Assembly (NCBI GenBank): GCA_021442745.1
Contig: JABUSI010000217.1
Location: 1-12,927, forward strand
DNA: 12,927 bases
Direction of reading: 5' to 3'
From: Erysipelotrichaceae bacterium
GTDB taxonomy: Bacteria; Bacillota_I; Bacilli_A; Erysipelotrichales; Erysipelotrichaceae
Positions 1 to 7,270 of the stretch are shown here, one piece after another. The first letter of the stretch is position 1; every line of letters starts with the position of its first letter. The translations under genes were made by a program, and so were the position numbers. The notes below the pieces were generated by a model. It did no database searches, was not told the DNA's origin, and saw only the letters and a list, made by a program, of their open reading frames with translations.

Positions 1-58
1 ATTCGCGGCAATCCTAGTGATCATTCTGTACACCGTCCCGTTAACAAAACTGGTATAA
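1..58 (+). CDS. C-terminal end of a membrane protein (partial)
   Basis: Reading from base 2, an open frame of 18 codons runs in from the left edge and stops at TAA 56-58. The visible peptide is strongly hydrophobic (Phe-Ala-Ala-Ile-Leu-Val-Ile-Ile-Leu and onward) and ends Leu-Thr-Lys-Leu-Val, which looks like a last transmembrane helix with a short polar end. A rho-independent terminator begins at the stop codon, which supports this being a real gene end. The family cannot be told from so little sequence. Confidence 0.6.
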   Translation, partial: FAAILVIILYTVPLTKLV

Positions 59-81
59 CCAACCTCCGGGTTGGTTTTTTT
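57..81 (+). terminator. Rho-independent terminator of the left-edge gene
   Basis: A perfect stem of CCAACC (59-64) and GGTTGG (69-74), extendable by two A-T pairs, closes a TCCG loop and is followed by seven T (75-81). The stem starts within the TAA stop codon at 56-58. On the minus strand the hairpin lacks a following T run, so it mainly serves the plus strand. Confidence 0.85.
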
Positions 82-116
82 ATATTTTCATTGTACATGA
101 AAACACACATTGACGC

Positions 117-140
117 AAAAAAAGAGGAATTACTTCCCCT
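117..140 (-). terminator. Terminator of the dehydrogenase gene, stop codon in its loop
   Basis: On the minus strand a 7-bp stem (AGGGGAA with TTCCTCT, one G-T wobble) closes a GTAA loop and is followed by six or more T. The TAA in the loop is the stop codon of the dehydrogenase gene (130-132), so hairpin and coding end overlap. Confidence 0.7.
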
Positions 141-1110
141 TTAACACAATCAACGGATTCTCCGTATGGTTTATATTGTCGTATACTCCTTTGACGGAAT
201 GATATACCATATACTTCACGGTTGTTTCGGTATAGAACGCAATATGCGGTGTTACGATAACGTTCTGGAATGCCTGTAAGATACTCATATTCCGTTTGTT
301 CAGTACGTCCGTACTCTTGTTCATAAAATACAGGCCGGTCTCTTCTTCCACAACATCCAGTCCGGCAGCGGATACTTTTTTCGCTTCGATGGCATCAATG
401 ATGGCCCCGGTATCAATCAAAGAACCTCTGGCCGTATTGATAATCACCACACCGTCTTTCATCTTACCGAAAGCGTCTGCATTCAGTAAATGATAATTTT
501 GTTCGGTAGCCGGCATATGCAGACTGATGATGTCGCTTTGCGCATACAGTTCCTCTAAGGAAACGTAATCCACATCCGCATTCCGGTACAAATCATACCC
601 GATAATCTTGCATCCGAAGCCCCGTAACCGCTGAATCACTGCCTGTCCGATTTTTCCGGTACCGATGATTCCCACGGTACAATCGTTCAGCGTAATCCCG
701 GTTTTCCCTTCCAGAGTATAATTCTGCACTTTCGAACAATTCAGCGTAAACATCGTTTTCCGCAAACACATTAAAATCAGCATAATCGTATAATCGGCAA
801 CACAGTCCGACGGATATTCCGCCCGGCAGACTCCGATACCGAGTTGTTCGCAATATGATAAATCGATATGATCCGTTCCGATGGACCGGGTGGCGATATA
901 TCGGATTCCCTGCTGATATAACAGGTCCAGCATCGGCTTATCCAGGATGGTCGGCAACACGCTGATGGCATCGAACCCGTGACATAAAAAGACGTTCTCT
1001 TTTGTCAGATACTCTGTCGTATAGTCATATTCCATGCGATATTGTTCACAGAATTCATCAAAATACGGCTTTTCATCAAATTCCCGTAATCCGTACGCAA
1101 AAATCTTCAT
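130..1110 (-). CDS. D-2-hydroxyacid dehydrogenase (D-lactate dehydrogenase / VanH-like)
   Basis: This 326-residue cytosolic enzyme should reduce a 2-keto acid to the D-2-hydroxy acid with NADH, classically pyruvate to D-lactate. The Rossmann motif GTGKIG is at residues 150-155, with Asp173 at the end of the second strand as expected for NAD rather than NADP. The family's catalytic residues are visible: Arg228 in NTARG, Glu near 257 in GLDVVEEE, and His289 in TPHIAFYT. The stretches RSIGTDHID, VADYT and VIQRLRGFGCK recall D-LDH and VanH proteins, and the length fits the family. The start ATG lies 3 nt after the aminotransferase stop, and its GGAG ribosome site overlaps that stop, so translation is probably coupled. 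The aminotransferase partner suggests the substrate could be a keto acid derived from an amino acid. No vanA-type ligase is nearby, so a resistance role is unsupported. Confidence 0.9.
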   Translation of the reverse strand: MKIFAYGLREFDEKPYFDEFCEQYRMEYDYTTEYLTKENVFLCHGFDAISVLPTILDKPMLDLLYQQGIRYIATRSIGTDHIDLSYCEQLGIGVCRAEYPSDCVADYTIMLILMCLRKTMFTLNCSKVQNYTLEGKTGITLNDCTVGIIGTGKIGQAVIQRLRGFGCKIIGYDLYRNADVDYVSLEELYAQSDIISLHMPATEQNYHLLNADAFGKMKDGVVIINTARGSLIDTGAIIDAIEAKKVSAAGLDVVEEETGLYFMNKSTDVLNKRNMSILQAFQNVIVTPHIAFYTETTVKYMVYHSVKGVYDNINHTENPLIVLKGK

Positions 1111-1113
1111 ACT

Positions 1114-2283
1114 TTACTCCAGAATACCGCTTTCTTTAATAGCGGCACACATTTTCCGGATTTCTTCCGGAGGCAATACCAACGCAAACCGGACATATCC
1201 TTCCCCATTGGAACCGAACGCACTTCCCGGTGTACACAGCACACCGGCTTTTTCCACCAGATCCATACAGAACTGTTGGCTGGATGAATATTTTGCCGGA
1301 ATTCTTGCCCATGAGAACATCGTTCCCTGACACTTTTCCACCGGCCAGCCGATGTCATTCAGACCGTTGTACAGGGCATCCCGCCGTGCTTCGTATTTCT
1401 TACATTGTTCCTTTACCGGATCCAATGGTCCCGTCAATGCGGCAATCGCACCGTATTGAAGCGGTAAGAACATTCCGAAATCGTATTGGGAACGAATCAG
1501 TTTCAGTCCGTCAACAATCTTCTTGTTTCCGACCACAAAGGAAATTCTCGCACCCGTTAAGTTAAAGGATTTCGATAAAGAGAAGAACTCTACACCGACT
1601 TCCTTAGCCCCCTCATGTTCCAGAAACGAACCACCGTACACACCGTCATACAGAATGTCGGAATACGCATTATCGTGCACGATAATGATGTTGTGTTTCT
1701 TCGCAAACGCAATGACTTCATCGTAGAATTCTGCCGGTGCCGTTGCACAGACCGGATTGTACGGATAGGAAACAATCATATATTTGGCATGCTGCAATAC
1801 TTCTTCAGGAATCGAATCCAGTTGCGGCAGGTAATGATGTTCTTCCAGTAAATCGTAATAATACGGAGTTCCTTTGGAAAACAGTGCACTGACTTCAAAA
1901 GCCGGATACCCCGGGTTCGGAATCAATACGTAATCCCCCTGGTCACACAATGCCATTCCGATATGGCTTAATCCTTCCTGGGAACCGTTGACGCTCGTAA
2001 TTTCCGTTGTGTCAAGATCCACACCGTACCGCTTCTTATAATAGGCAACAACGGCTTTCAGCAGATCCGGATGATCCACCAGGGAATACTTGAAATTGTC
2101 CGGATTCATACAAGCCTCGCTGATAGCTTTCTGAATGTGCGGGAACACTTCAAAATCCGGTGTTCCGACAAACATGTTGAACAGTTTCTTTCCGGTTGCC
2201 TCCACTTCGTTTTTCTTTTCGGTTAACGCTTTGAAAATACCCGTTTGGTACTTTCCCAAATCCTTGGATAACTGGATATCCAT
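1114..2283 (-). CDS. PLP-dependent class I/II aminotransferase (LL-DAP aminotransferase-like)
   Basis: This 389-residue cytosolic enzyme transfers an amino group between an amino acid and a 2-keto acid. Fold-type I landmarks are present: the NPGYP stretch near residue 125, the Asn of NPVC near 176, the PLP-binding Asp of VHDNAYSD near 204, the Schiff-base Lys near 238 in SLSKSFN followed by TGAR, and a C-terminal substrate-carboxylate Arg near 365 (YVRFAL). The motif style resembles LL-diaminopimelate and related aminotransferases, but the substrate cannot be read from sequence. The usual NPTG is NPVC here. I chose the ATG at 2283, which has GAAGG 8 nt upstream; a TTG six bases earlier sits only 2 nt from that site. 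It is the first gene of an operon with the D-2-hydroxyacid dehydrogenase and follows a TTGATG-18-TATAAT promoter. Confidence 0.9.
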   Translation of the reverse strand: MDIQLSKDLGKYQTGIFKALTEKKNEVEATGKKLFNMFVGTPDFEVFPHIQKAISEACMNPDNFKYSLVDHPDLLKAVVAYYKKRYGVDLDTTEITSVNGSQEGLSHIGMALCDQGDYVLIPNPGYPAFEVSALFSKGTPYYYDLLEEHHYLPQLDSIPEEVLQHAKYMIVSYPYNPVCATAPAEFYDEVIAFAKKHNIIIVHDNAYSDILYDGVYGGSFLEHEGAKEVGVEFFSLSKSFNLTGARISFVVGNKKIVDGLKLIRSQYDFGMFLPLQYGAIAALTGPLDPVKEQCKKYEARRDALYNGLNDIGWPVEKCQGTMFSWARIPAKYSSSQQFCMDLVEKAGVLCTPGSAFGSNGEGYVRFALVLPPEEIRKMCAAIKESGILE

Positions 2284-2318
2284 ACACAATGCCTTCTTTC
2301 TGTACTTATATGTTCAAC

Positions 2319-2348
2319 ATTATACTCCCGTTTGCCTAAAATCATCAA
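2319..2348 (-). promoter_or_regulatory. Sigma-A-like promoter for the aminotransferase-dehydrogenase operon
   Basis: On the minus strand a perfect TATAAT (2324 down to 2319) lies 18 bp from TTGATG (2348 down to 2343). The predicted transcript start is near 2312, giving a leader of roughly 30 nt before the ATG at 2283. Confidence 0.55.
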
Positions 2349-2352
2349 AACA

Positions 2353-2381
2353 TTTTCAACCTAAATCAGATATTGTATACT
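2353..2381 (+). promoter_or_regulatory. Sigma-A-like promoter for the DUF2207 gene
   Basis: TTTTCA (2353-2358) and TATACT (2376-2381) are separated by 17 bp. The transcript would start near 2388, a few bases before the AGGAGG ribosome site at 2392-2397. It is divergent from the operon promoter, and the -35 elements are only about 5 bp apart, so both could share control. Confidence 0.5.
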
Positions 2382-2405
2382 ATTACCATACAGGAGGTTT
2401 TGGGT

Positions 2406-4853
2406 ATGAAACACCTCACAAGAAAATTATTTGCCACACTTGTGGCAATCTGTCTGTTTGTACCGTTTGTACAGATAGTACATGCAGACGATGACGGGTA
2501 TTATTACCAGTCCGTTCACGTTGACGTAGAAGTCAATGATGCCAGGGAATATAAGATTACGGAAACCCTGGACGTTTACTATAACGAGGAACGACACGGA
2601 ATCATCCGTACGATTCCTCTGAGTTCTTCCGTGGAAAACTACAAAATCGAAGACATTTCCGTACAGGGTGCCCCGGCGGACATTTCCACATCTTCCTACA
2701 GTGCGAACATTAAAATCGGAGATGCCAATGAAACCGTAACCGGTCTGAAACGATACATTGTTTCCTACACTCTGAAACACTATAAGGATTATGATGAAGA
2801 TTATGATTACGTATATCTGAATCTGTTAGGAAACGAATACGATACCTACGTGGAAACATTCAGCGCAACCATCACTCTGGATTCTTCCCTGGAAGTTCTG
2901 TCGCAAACCGTTACTTCCGGAAGCACCTATTCCACCACAAACAAATATGTCGATTTTACCAACAAAGGAAACGTATTTTCCTATTCTTCCAACCAGAAGA
3001 TTCCTTCCTACAACGCCGTAACCGTACAGATGCAATTGCCGCAGGACAGCTTTGTGAATGCCCCGCAATACGTCTTTCACTTTACGGTAGAAGAAAACAA
3101 CACGGAAATCGTTGTGAATGAGGAAAAGGATTATGAAGTCAGCCGGCATCTGGTTATAACGAACAATACGGATGCTGACAGTTCATATCTGTTCTCACCG
3201 GAGTTTGACGATTACTATGACGATTACGATGTTCTCGATTTCAAGGCATCCGATGATTCCACATTGTCCGTTTCCTACATTCACACATATCTGAAGCCGT
3301 ACGAAACCAAGGATGTCACAGTCACGTACACCTTGCATCCGAAAACCATCAGCCGGTCAAACAACAAATTTACAATTGTTACGCGGTACGACGATGTCGA
3401 AACCAAAAACGCATCCTTCACGATTACCTACCCGGAAGACACGTTCACATATGAAGTCACTGCCGGAAGATACAACGATGAGGAAGCATCCGCTAACGAC
3501 TATATCGTTACCCAAAACGGCAGTACCGTATCCCTGCAGCTTGTCAAAACGTATTACCAGGGTGAGGTTTTGGAATTGTACGTGGAACCGGATATTTCCA
3601 TGTTCCATCGTCCGACACCTCCATGGTTCTATGTTTCCATGGTCATCAGCAGTATCCTGGCTTTGGGTGCCCTGTTGTTAAAACTGACAAAATTCGGCAG
3701 CAAAGTTCCGGAAACCATCGAATTCTATCCTCCGGAAGGATTGAATCCGCTGGAAATCGGTTATCTGATTGACCATACGATAGACAACAAAGACATTACG
3801 TCCATGATTCTGTACTGGGCAAGCAAAGGATGTCTGCAGATTTTCCCGGCGGCATCCAAAAACTATATCTTCAACCGTTTGCAGAATCCGCCGTTTGAGT
3901 GCCCGGCTTACGAATATGACCTGTTTGAAGGCTTCTTCGATTGCGGATTCGGCAGTGAAGTTTCCACGAACGATCTGGAAGACAACTTCTATATTTATGC
4001 CGATGCCGCAAAGAAAGCCGTAACGGAAAAGTATGCCGAATACCGGAAGACCGGAAAACTGTTCGGCCGGGAACGAAACGAACAATCCATCTGGAAGAAA
4101 ACCGGCGGTATTTCGTTCTTGTTTACTGTTTTAGGATGCCTTCCTGCAATATTCAGCTGGGCCATTGCAACCTACATCAATTCCGGCGCATTGTCATTCG
4201 AATTCTTCGTGTCCGTATTTTTGGGAATCTTCATGTTTGCCGGTTTGAAAGCCGTCGCAAGAGGTCTTGCCAATCCGTACGGCAGTAAATTAGCGAGCGT
4301 ATTTTTGATTATTTTCGGCGCAATCTTCACGTTTATCCCGTTTGCGATCGGAGCCGGCCTCAATTTCCAAAGCGGAAATGCCCTGTACATTTATATGGGC
4401 GGAACCATTCTTTCTGCTGTGGTAATCCTGATGACTTCCAATGTTCAGAAATACACCGAATACGGAGAACGGCTGATGTCATCGGTACTGGGTTTCCGTA
4501 CCTTTATCAAAACAGCGGAAAAAGAACGTCTGGAAGCGTTACTGGAAGACAATCCGGAGTACTTCTATGACATTCTGCCATACGCTCAGGTATTGCACGT
4601 AACCTCCATCTGGGAAAAGAAGTTCGAGAACATTCTGATAGAACCACCAACCTGGTATGTCTCAGAAGCTCCGTTTACAACCAGAAGTTTTGTCCGCGAT
4701 ATGACAAACATGAACGACGTCGCATCCTTCAAATCAGATCCTCCTTACAGTTCATCCGATTCCGGCGGCGGATTCTCCGGCGGTGGAGGCGGATTCAGCG
4801 GAGGCGGATCCAGTGGCGGCGGTTCCGGCGGAGGAGGTTCTTCCAGCTGGTAA
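2406..4853 (+). CDS. DUF2207 domain membrane protein with Gly/Ser-rich tail
   Basis: This is an 815-residue protein of the YciQ-like DUF2207 type; the family's biochemical role is not known. The N-terminus is a signal peptide (Lys/Arg, a hydrophobic core, then cleavage near VHADD around residue 27). A large extracellular beta-rich region of about 375 residues follows, then a membrane span near 407-427, a cytoplasmic region of about 140 residues, and four more spans near 569-591, 596-617, 629-652 and 659-679. A soluble segment leads to a Gly/Ser tail (about 782-815) ending in Trp. With five spans after the signal peptide the tail should be cytoplasmic. The ATG at 2406 has AGGAGG 8 nt upstream. 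An in-frame TTG at 2373 is ruled out because it lies beside the -10 box. The gene is monocistronic, between its own promoter and a bidirectional terminator. DUF2207 assignment rests on recalled architecture, not a search. Confidence 0.85.
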   Translation: MKHLTRKLFATLVAICLFVPFVQIVHADDDGYYYQSVHVDVEVNDAREYKITETLDVYYNEERHGIIRTIPLSSSVENYKIEDISVQGAPADISTSSYSANIKIGDANETVTGLKRYIVSYTLKHYKDYDEDYDYVYLNLLGNEYDTYVETFSATITLDSSLEVLSQTVTSGSTYSTTNKYVDFTNKGNVFSYSSNQKIPSYNAVTVQMQLPQDSFVNAPQYVFHFTVEENNTEIVVNEEKDYEVSRHLVITNNTDADSSYLFSPEFDDYYDDYDVLDFKASDDSTLSVSYIHTYLKPYETKDVTVTYTLHPKTISRSNNKFTIVTRYDDVETKNASFTITYPEDTFTYEVTAGRYNDEEASANDYIVTQNGSTVSLQLVKTYYQGEVLELYVEPDISMFHRPTPPWFYVSMVISSILALGALLLKLTKFGSKVPETIEFYPPEGLNPLEIGYLIDHTIDNKDITSMILYWASKGCLQIFPAASKNYIFNRLQNPPFECPAYEYDLFEGFFDCGFGSEVSTNDLEDNFYIYADAAKKAVTEKYAEYRKTGKLFGRERNEQSIWKKTGGISFLFTVLGCLPAIFSWAIATYINSGALSFEFFVSVFLGIFMFAGLKAVARGLANPYGSKLASVFLIIFGAIFTFIPFAIGAGLNFQSGNALYIYMGGTILSAVVILMTSNVQKYTEYGERLMSSVLGFRTFIKTAEKERLEALLEDNPEYFYDILPYAQVLHVTSIWEKKFENILIEPPTWYVSEAPFTTRSFVRDMTNMNDVASFKSDPPYSSSDSGGGFSGGGGGFSGGGSSGGGSGGGGSSSW

Positions 4854-4860
4854 ACCAAAC

Positions 4861-4897
4861 AAAAAGAAATCGGGAAATTCCATTTTCCCGATTTTTT
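4861..4897. terminator. Bidirectional terminator between convergent genes
   Basis: An 11-bp perfect stem (4867-4877 with 4884-4894) closes a 6-nt loop. Six T follow on the plus strand (4892-4897). On the minus strand the stem is followed by a T-rich run interrupted by C and G, so it can serve both the DUF2207 gene and the SGNH hydrolase operon, whose last stop is 4 nt away. Confidence 0.9.
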
Positions 4898-4898
4898 A

Positions 4899-6023
4899 TT
4901 ATTTCAGTACGGAATGGACGTATTCCGCCATTTTTCTGGCACCAAGGTCGCTTGGATGCAAATGGTCACCGCTGTCATATTCCGGCAATAACCGCAACGG
5001 GTCGTCCGGATCCCGCAGCAATTCATCGAAATCCATTACCCCGTCAATATGAGGATTAGAACGGATCCATTCGTTGACCTCTTCCCGTAACTCATTTCTG
5101 AACGGTGCATACGTTCTCCAGCCCTTCACCGGAGTTAACGTACCGATGTATACTTTATATCCTTCTTTTTTTGCCTCATCTGCCAGATACTGCAAGCCTG
5201 CTTCCAACTCTTCTGCTGTCGGTAAATCGCTCATCGGACGGAACTCGTTGACATCCGTACCGACCGGATGAATCAGATCGTTGATGCCCTGATGAATGAT
5301 CATGACATCAGCTCCCTGTGCCTTCTTTTCCACTTCAAAGCGGGTTTTCGATTTGATACCGTAGCTTTCATACATCATACAGTCATACTGCCGTAAGACT
5401 CTGGCACCGGATACCGCTCTTCTGACAATGCCATGCATTCCCATCCGATGCAACTGCAGATATTCCGGCCACCCTTGTGCGGCAATGGAATCCCCGTAAC
5501 ATACAATGGCTCTGTTTGTGTCTTCGGTATACAATTCCACGTCGGTTAAGAAATAATTCCAGTTTGTATCCTTGCTCGTGTTCCGATCCAGTTCTTTGTT
5601 TCCGGTCTGGTTTCCTAACGCAAACTGCTTGACGGATAACGGCCCCAGGGTCGTCACACCGCAACGCATCTGTGTAAACTGCGGAAGATAATACGAAACC
5701 AGAAGATAACTGTCCGCCGGACAATCCAGCCGTGTTTCATCGGAATATACGCTTGTTCCCGGCTGTATCGTTACGGACGCATTCCCGTCAAAGGTAACGC
5801 CCGTAATTTCCCCGTCACAGATTTTCGGAAATTTCCCGGTTCCTATCGTAACGGAAGAAATCGTTACCGGTTCCGTACCTGTGAAATTGGAAAACTGCAG
5901 ACGCACTTTAGTTCCGGAAAACGGAAGCAATACCGGACTGCGCAACGTAATGTCCTTAGCGTACATTTCCGGTTTATTATCCACAATTGACGGGGCATTT
6001 CCCCATATTGTTACCCATTGCAT
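4899..6023 (-). CDS. SGNH/GDSL-family hydrolase (esterase-like)
   Basis: This 374-residue protein has a C-terminal SGNH hydrolase domain, expected to cleave an ester bond. Ser179 lies in YGDSIA (block I), Gly206 in SGARVL is the probable block II glycine, Asn248 lies in GIND (block III), and Asp353 and His356 lie in DHLHP (block V). The first 165 or so residues are beta-rich (phrases such as RLQFSNFTG and PVTISSVTIG) and look like an accessory or binding domain. No signal peptide is visible, so it probably works in the cytoplasm on an acylated sugar or similar ligand; the substrate is unknown. I chose the ATG at 6023 because AGGAG lies 7 nt upstream and overlaps the aminopeptidase stop codon (TAGGAG). 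The longer frame to 6110 would overlap that gene with no ribosome site. It is the last gene of a three-gene operon. Confidence 0.88.
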   Translation of the reverse strand: MQWVTIWGNAPSIVDNKPEMYAKDITLRSPVLLPFSGTKVRLQFSNFTGTEPVTISSVTIGTGKFPKICDGEITGVTFDGNASVTIQPGTSVYSDETRLDCPADSYLLVSYYLPQFTQMRCGVTTLGPLSVKQFALGNQTGNKELDRNTSKDTNWNYFLTDVELYTEDTNRAIVCYGDSIAAQGWPEYLQLHRMGMHGIVRRAVSGARVLRQYDCMMYESYGIKSKTRFEVEKKAQGADVMIIHQGINDLIHPVGTDVNEFRPMSDLPTAEELEAGLQYLADEAKKEGYKVYIGTLTPVKGWRTYAPFRNELREEVNEWIRSNPHIDGVMDFDELLRDPDDPLRLLPEYDSGDHLHPSDLGARKMAEYVHSVLK

Positions 6024-6033
6024 ATACAATCTC

Positions 6034-7269
6034 CTAGATGACAAAATTACCGTTGTCAAATACGGTGACGGTTGTTCCGTCCTGTTTGATTCCTTCGATG
6101 TGCATATCACGTGTACCGAACATAAAGTCTACGTGGGTCATGGAATCGTTGGCTCCGGCTTGGGCCAGTTGTTCCCTGCTCATTTCGGTTCCACCCTTGA
6201 CATTCATCGGATATGCCCGTCCCAATGCCAGATGGCAGGATGCGTTTTCATCAAACAACGTATTGTAGAACAGAATCCCCATATTACTGATCGGCGAATC
6301 GTAGGAAATCAATGCCACTTCACCCAGATAGCTGCTTCCTTCATCAAATTCCACTAAATTCTTCAGGGACTCCTCTTCTTTGTCCGCATGATAACTTACA
6401 ACCTTACCGTTTTCAAACGTCAGGGAGAATCCTTCAATCAGTTTACCGGCATAACTTAACGGCAGGGAAGCAACCACTTTTCCGTATACTCCGGTCTTTT
6501 CCGGCATACAGAATACTTCTTCGGTCGGCATGTTCGGATTGAATTCGATTCCTTTTACGGTATCCTCGTTGCCACCGCACCAGATATGATCTTTAACCAG
6601 CCCGACATGCAGATCCGTTCCCAGACCGTTCGTGAAATGCAGCTCCCTGAAGTTCTGTTCGTTCAGCCAGCTGCAGTACTTTCTCAGATTGGACGTATGC
6701 TGTTTCCATTCTGCTACCGGGTCGTTGTCTTCCTGAACCCGTACAGCCGTCAGGATGGCATCCATCAGGCATTCCATTGCTTCTTCCTCTTCCTTATCCG
6801 GGAAGACCTTTTTCGCCCATCCTGCGCTTGGAAGTGCCACAATGGACCATTGACCTTCATTGGCCATCGTATAGTTCTGTAAAGGCATGAATTTCTTTCC
6901 TGATGCAATCTGGATTGCCTGCATCTTCGCCGGATCGACCTCTTTCATAAGTCCCGGTGTACCGCTGCCGATATGCAGAAAGCAGCATCCGTTATCCTGC
7001 GCCCATTTCCGCTGATCGTACATCCATTGCGGAATATCGCATAACGTTTCCGTATCAACGTTCATATATGTCTGCAGGGAATTCATTTCATCGGACCAGT
7101 CCACCTGAACGTATCCGGCCCCGGCAGCATACGCTTCCTTTACACACAATCTGACAAATTCATAGTCCCGGACCTGCGCACTGATTACCAACAGTTGTCC
7201 CGGTTGTACGTTTGCGCCCATCTTTACCGCAATCTTTGCGTATTTTTCCAGTTTGGTTTGTAAACTCAT
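6034..7269 (-). CDS. Aminopeptidase, peptidase family M29 (AmpS/PepS-like)
   Basis: This 411-residue cytosolic metallo-aminopeptidase removes N-terminal residues from short peptides. The length is typical of family M29. Conserved Glu250 (MPTEEVF), Glu317 (YLGEVAL), His346 (ASCHLALG), His379 and Asp381 (THVDF) match, in spacing and order, the metal ligands known in this family. The N-terminus (a helix followed by VQPGQLLVI) is also characteristic. The ATG at 7269 is preceded by AAGGAG with 9-nt spacing. The HAD gene stop ends one base before this ATG, so the two are coupled. The gene's own stop TAG is part of the ribosome site of the following SGNH hydrolase. A role in peptide turnover is expected; why it is paired with an esterase is not evident. 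Confidence 0.92.
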   Translation of the reverse strand: MSLQTKLEKYAKIAVKMGANVQPGQLLVISAQVRDYEFVRLCVKEAYAAGAGYVQVDWSDEMNSLQTYMNVDTETLCDIPQWMYDQRKWAQDNGCCFLHIGSGTPGLMKEVDPAKMQAIQIASGKKFMPLQNYTMANEGQWSIVALPSAGWAKKVFPDKEEEEAMECLMDAILTAVRVQEDNDPVAEWKQHTSNLRKYCSWLNEQNFRELHFTNGLGTDLHVGLVKDHIWCGGNEDTVKGIEFNPNMPTEEVFCMPEKTGVYGKVVASLPLSYAGKLIEGFSLTFENGKVVSYHADKEEESLKNLVEFDEGSSYLGEVALISYDSPISNMGILFYNTLFDENASCHLALGRAYPMNVKGGTEMSREQLAQAGANDSMTHVDFMFGTRDMHIEGIKQDGTTVTVFDNGNFVI

Positions 7270-7270
7270 C

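Noticed and set aside
85..103. Inverted repeat TTTTCAT-TGTAC-ATGAAAA
   Set aside because: It is A/T-rich with no T run and lies between two stronger convergent terminators. It could be chance or an extra hairpin, so I do not call it an operator.
130..1110. vanH-type vancomycin resistance gene
   Set aside because: The protein resembles VanH as all D-lactate dehydrogenases of this group do, but no D-Ala-D-Lac ligase, vanX or two-component system is present. Its partner is an aminotransferase.
4764..4845. Repetitive GGCGGN-type DNA at the end of the DUF2207 gene
   Set aside because: The repetition follows from Gly/Ser codons in a low-complexity tail. The units differ in length and codons, so it is not a DNA tandem repeat or CRISPR array.
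6024..6110. N-terminal extension of the SGNH hydrolase by 29 residues
   Set aside because: It would overlap the aminopeptidase gene and has no ribosome site. The ATG at 6023 has AGGAG 7 nt upstream.
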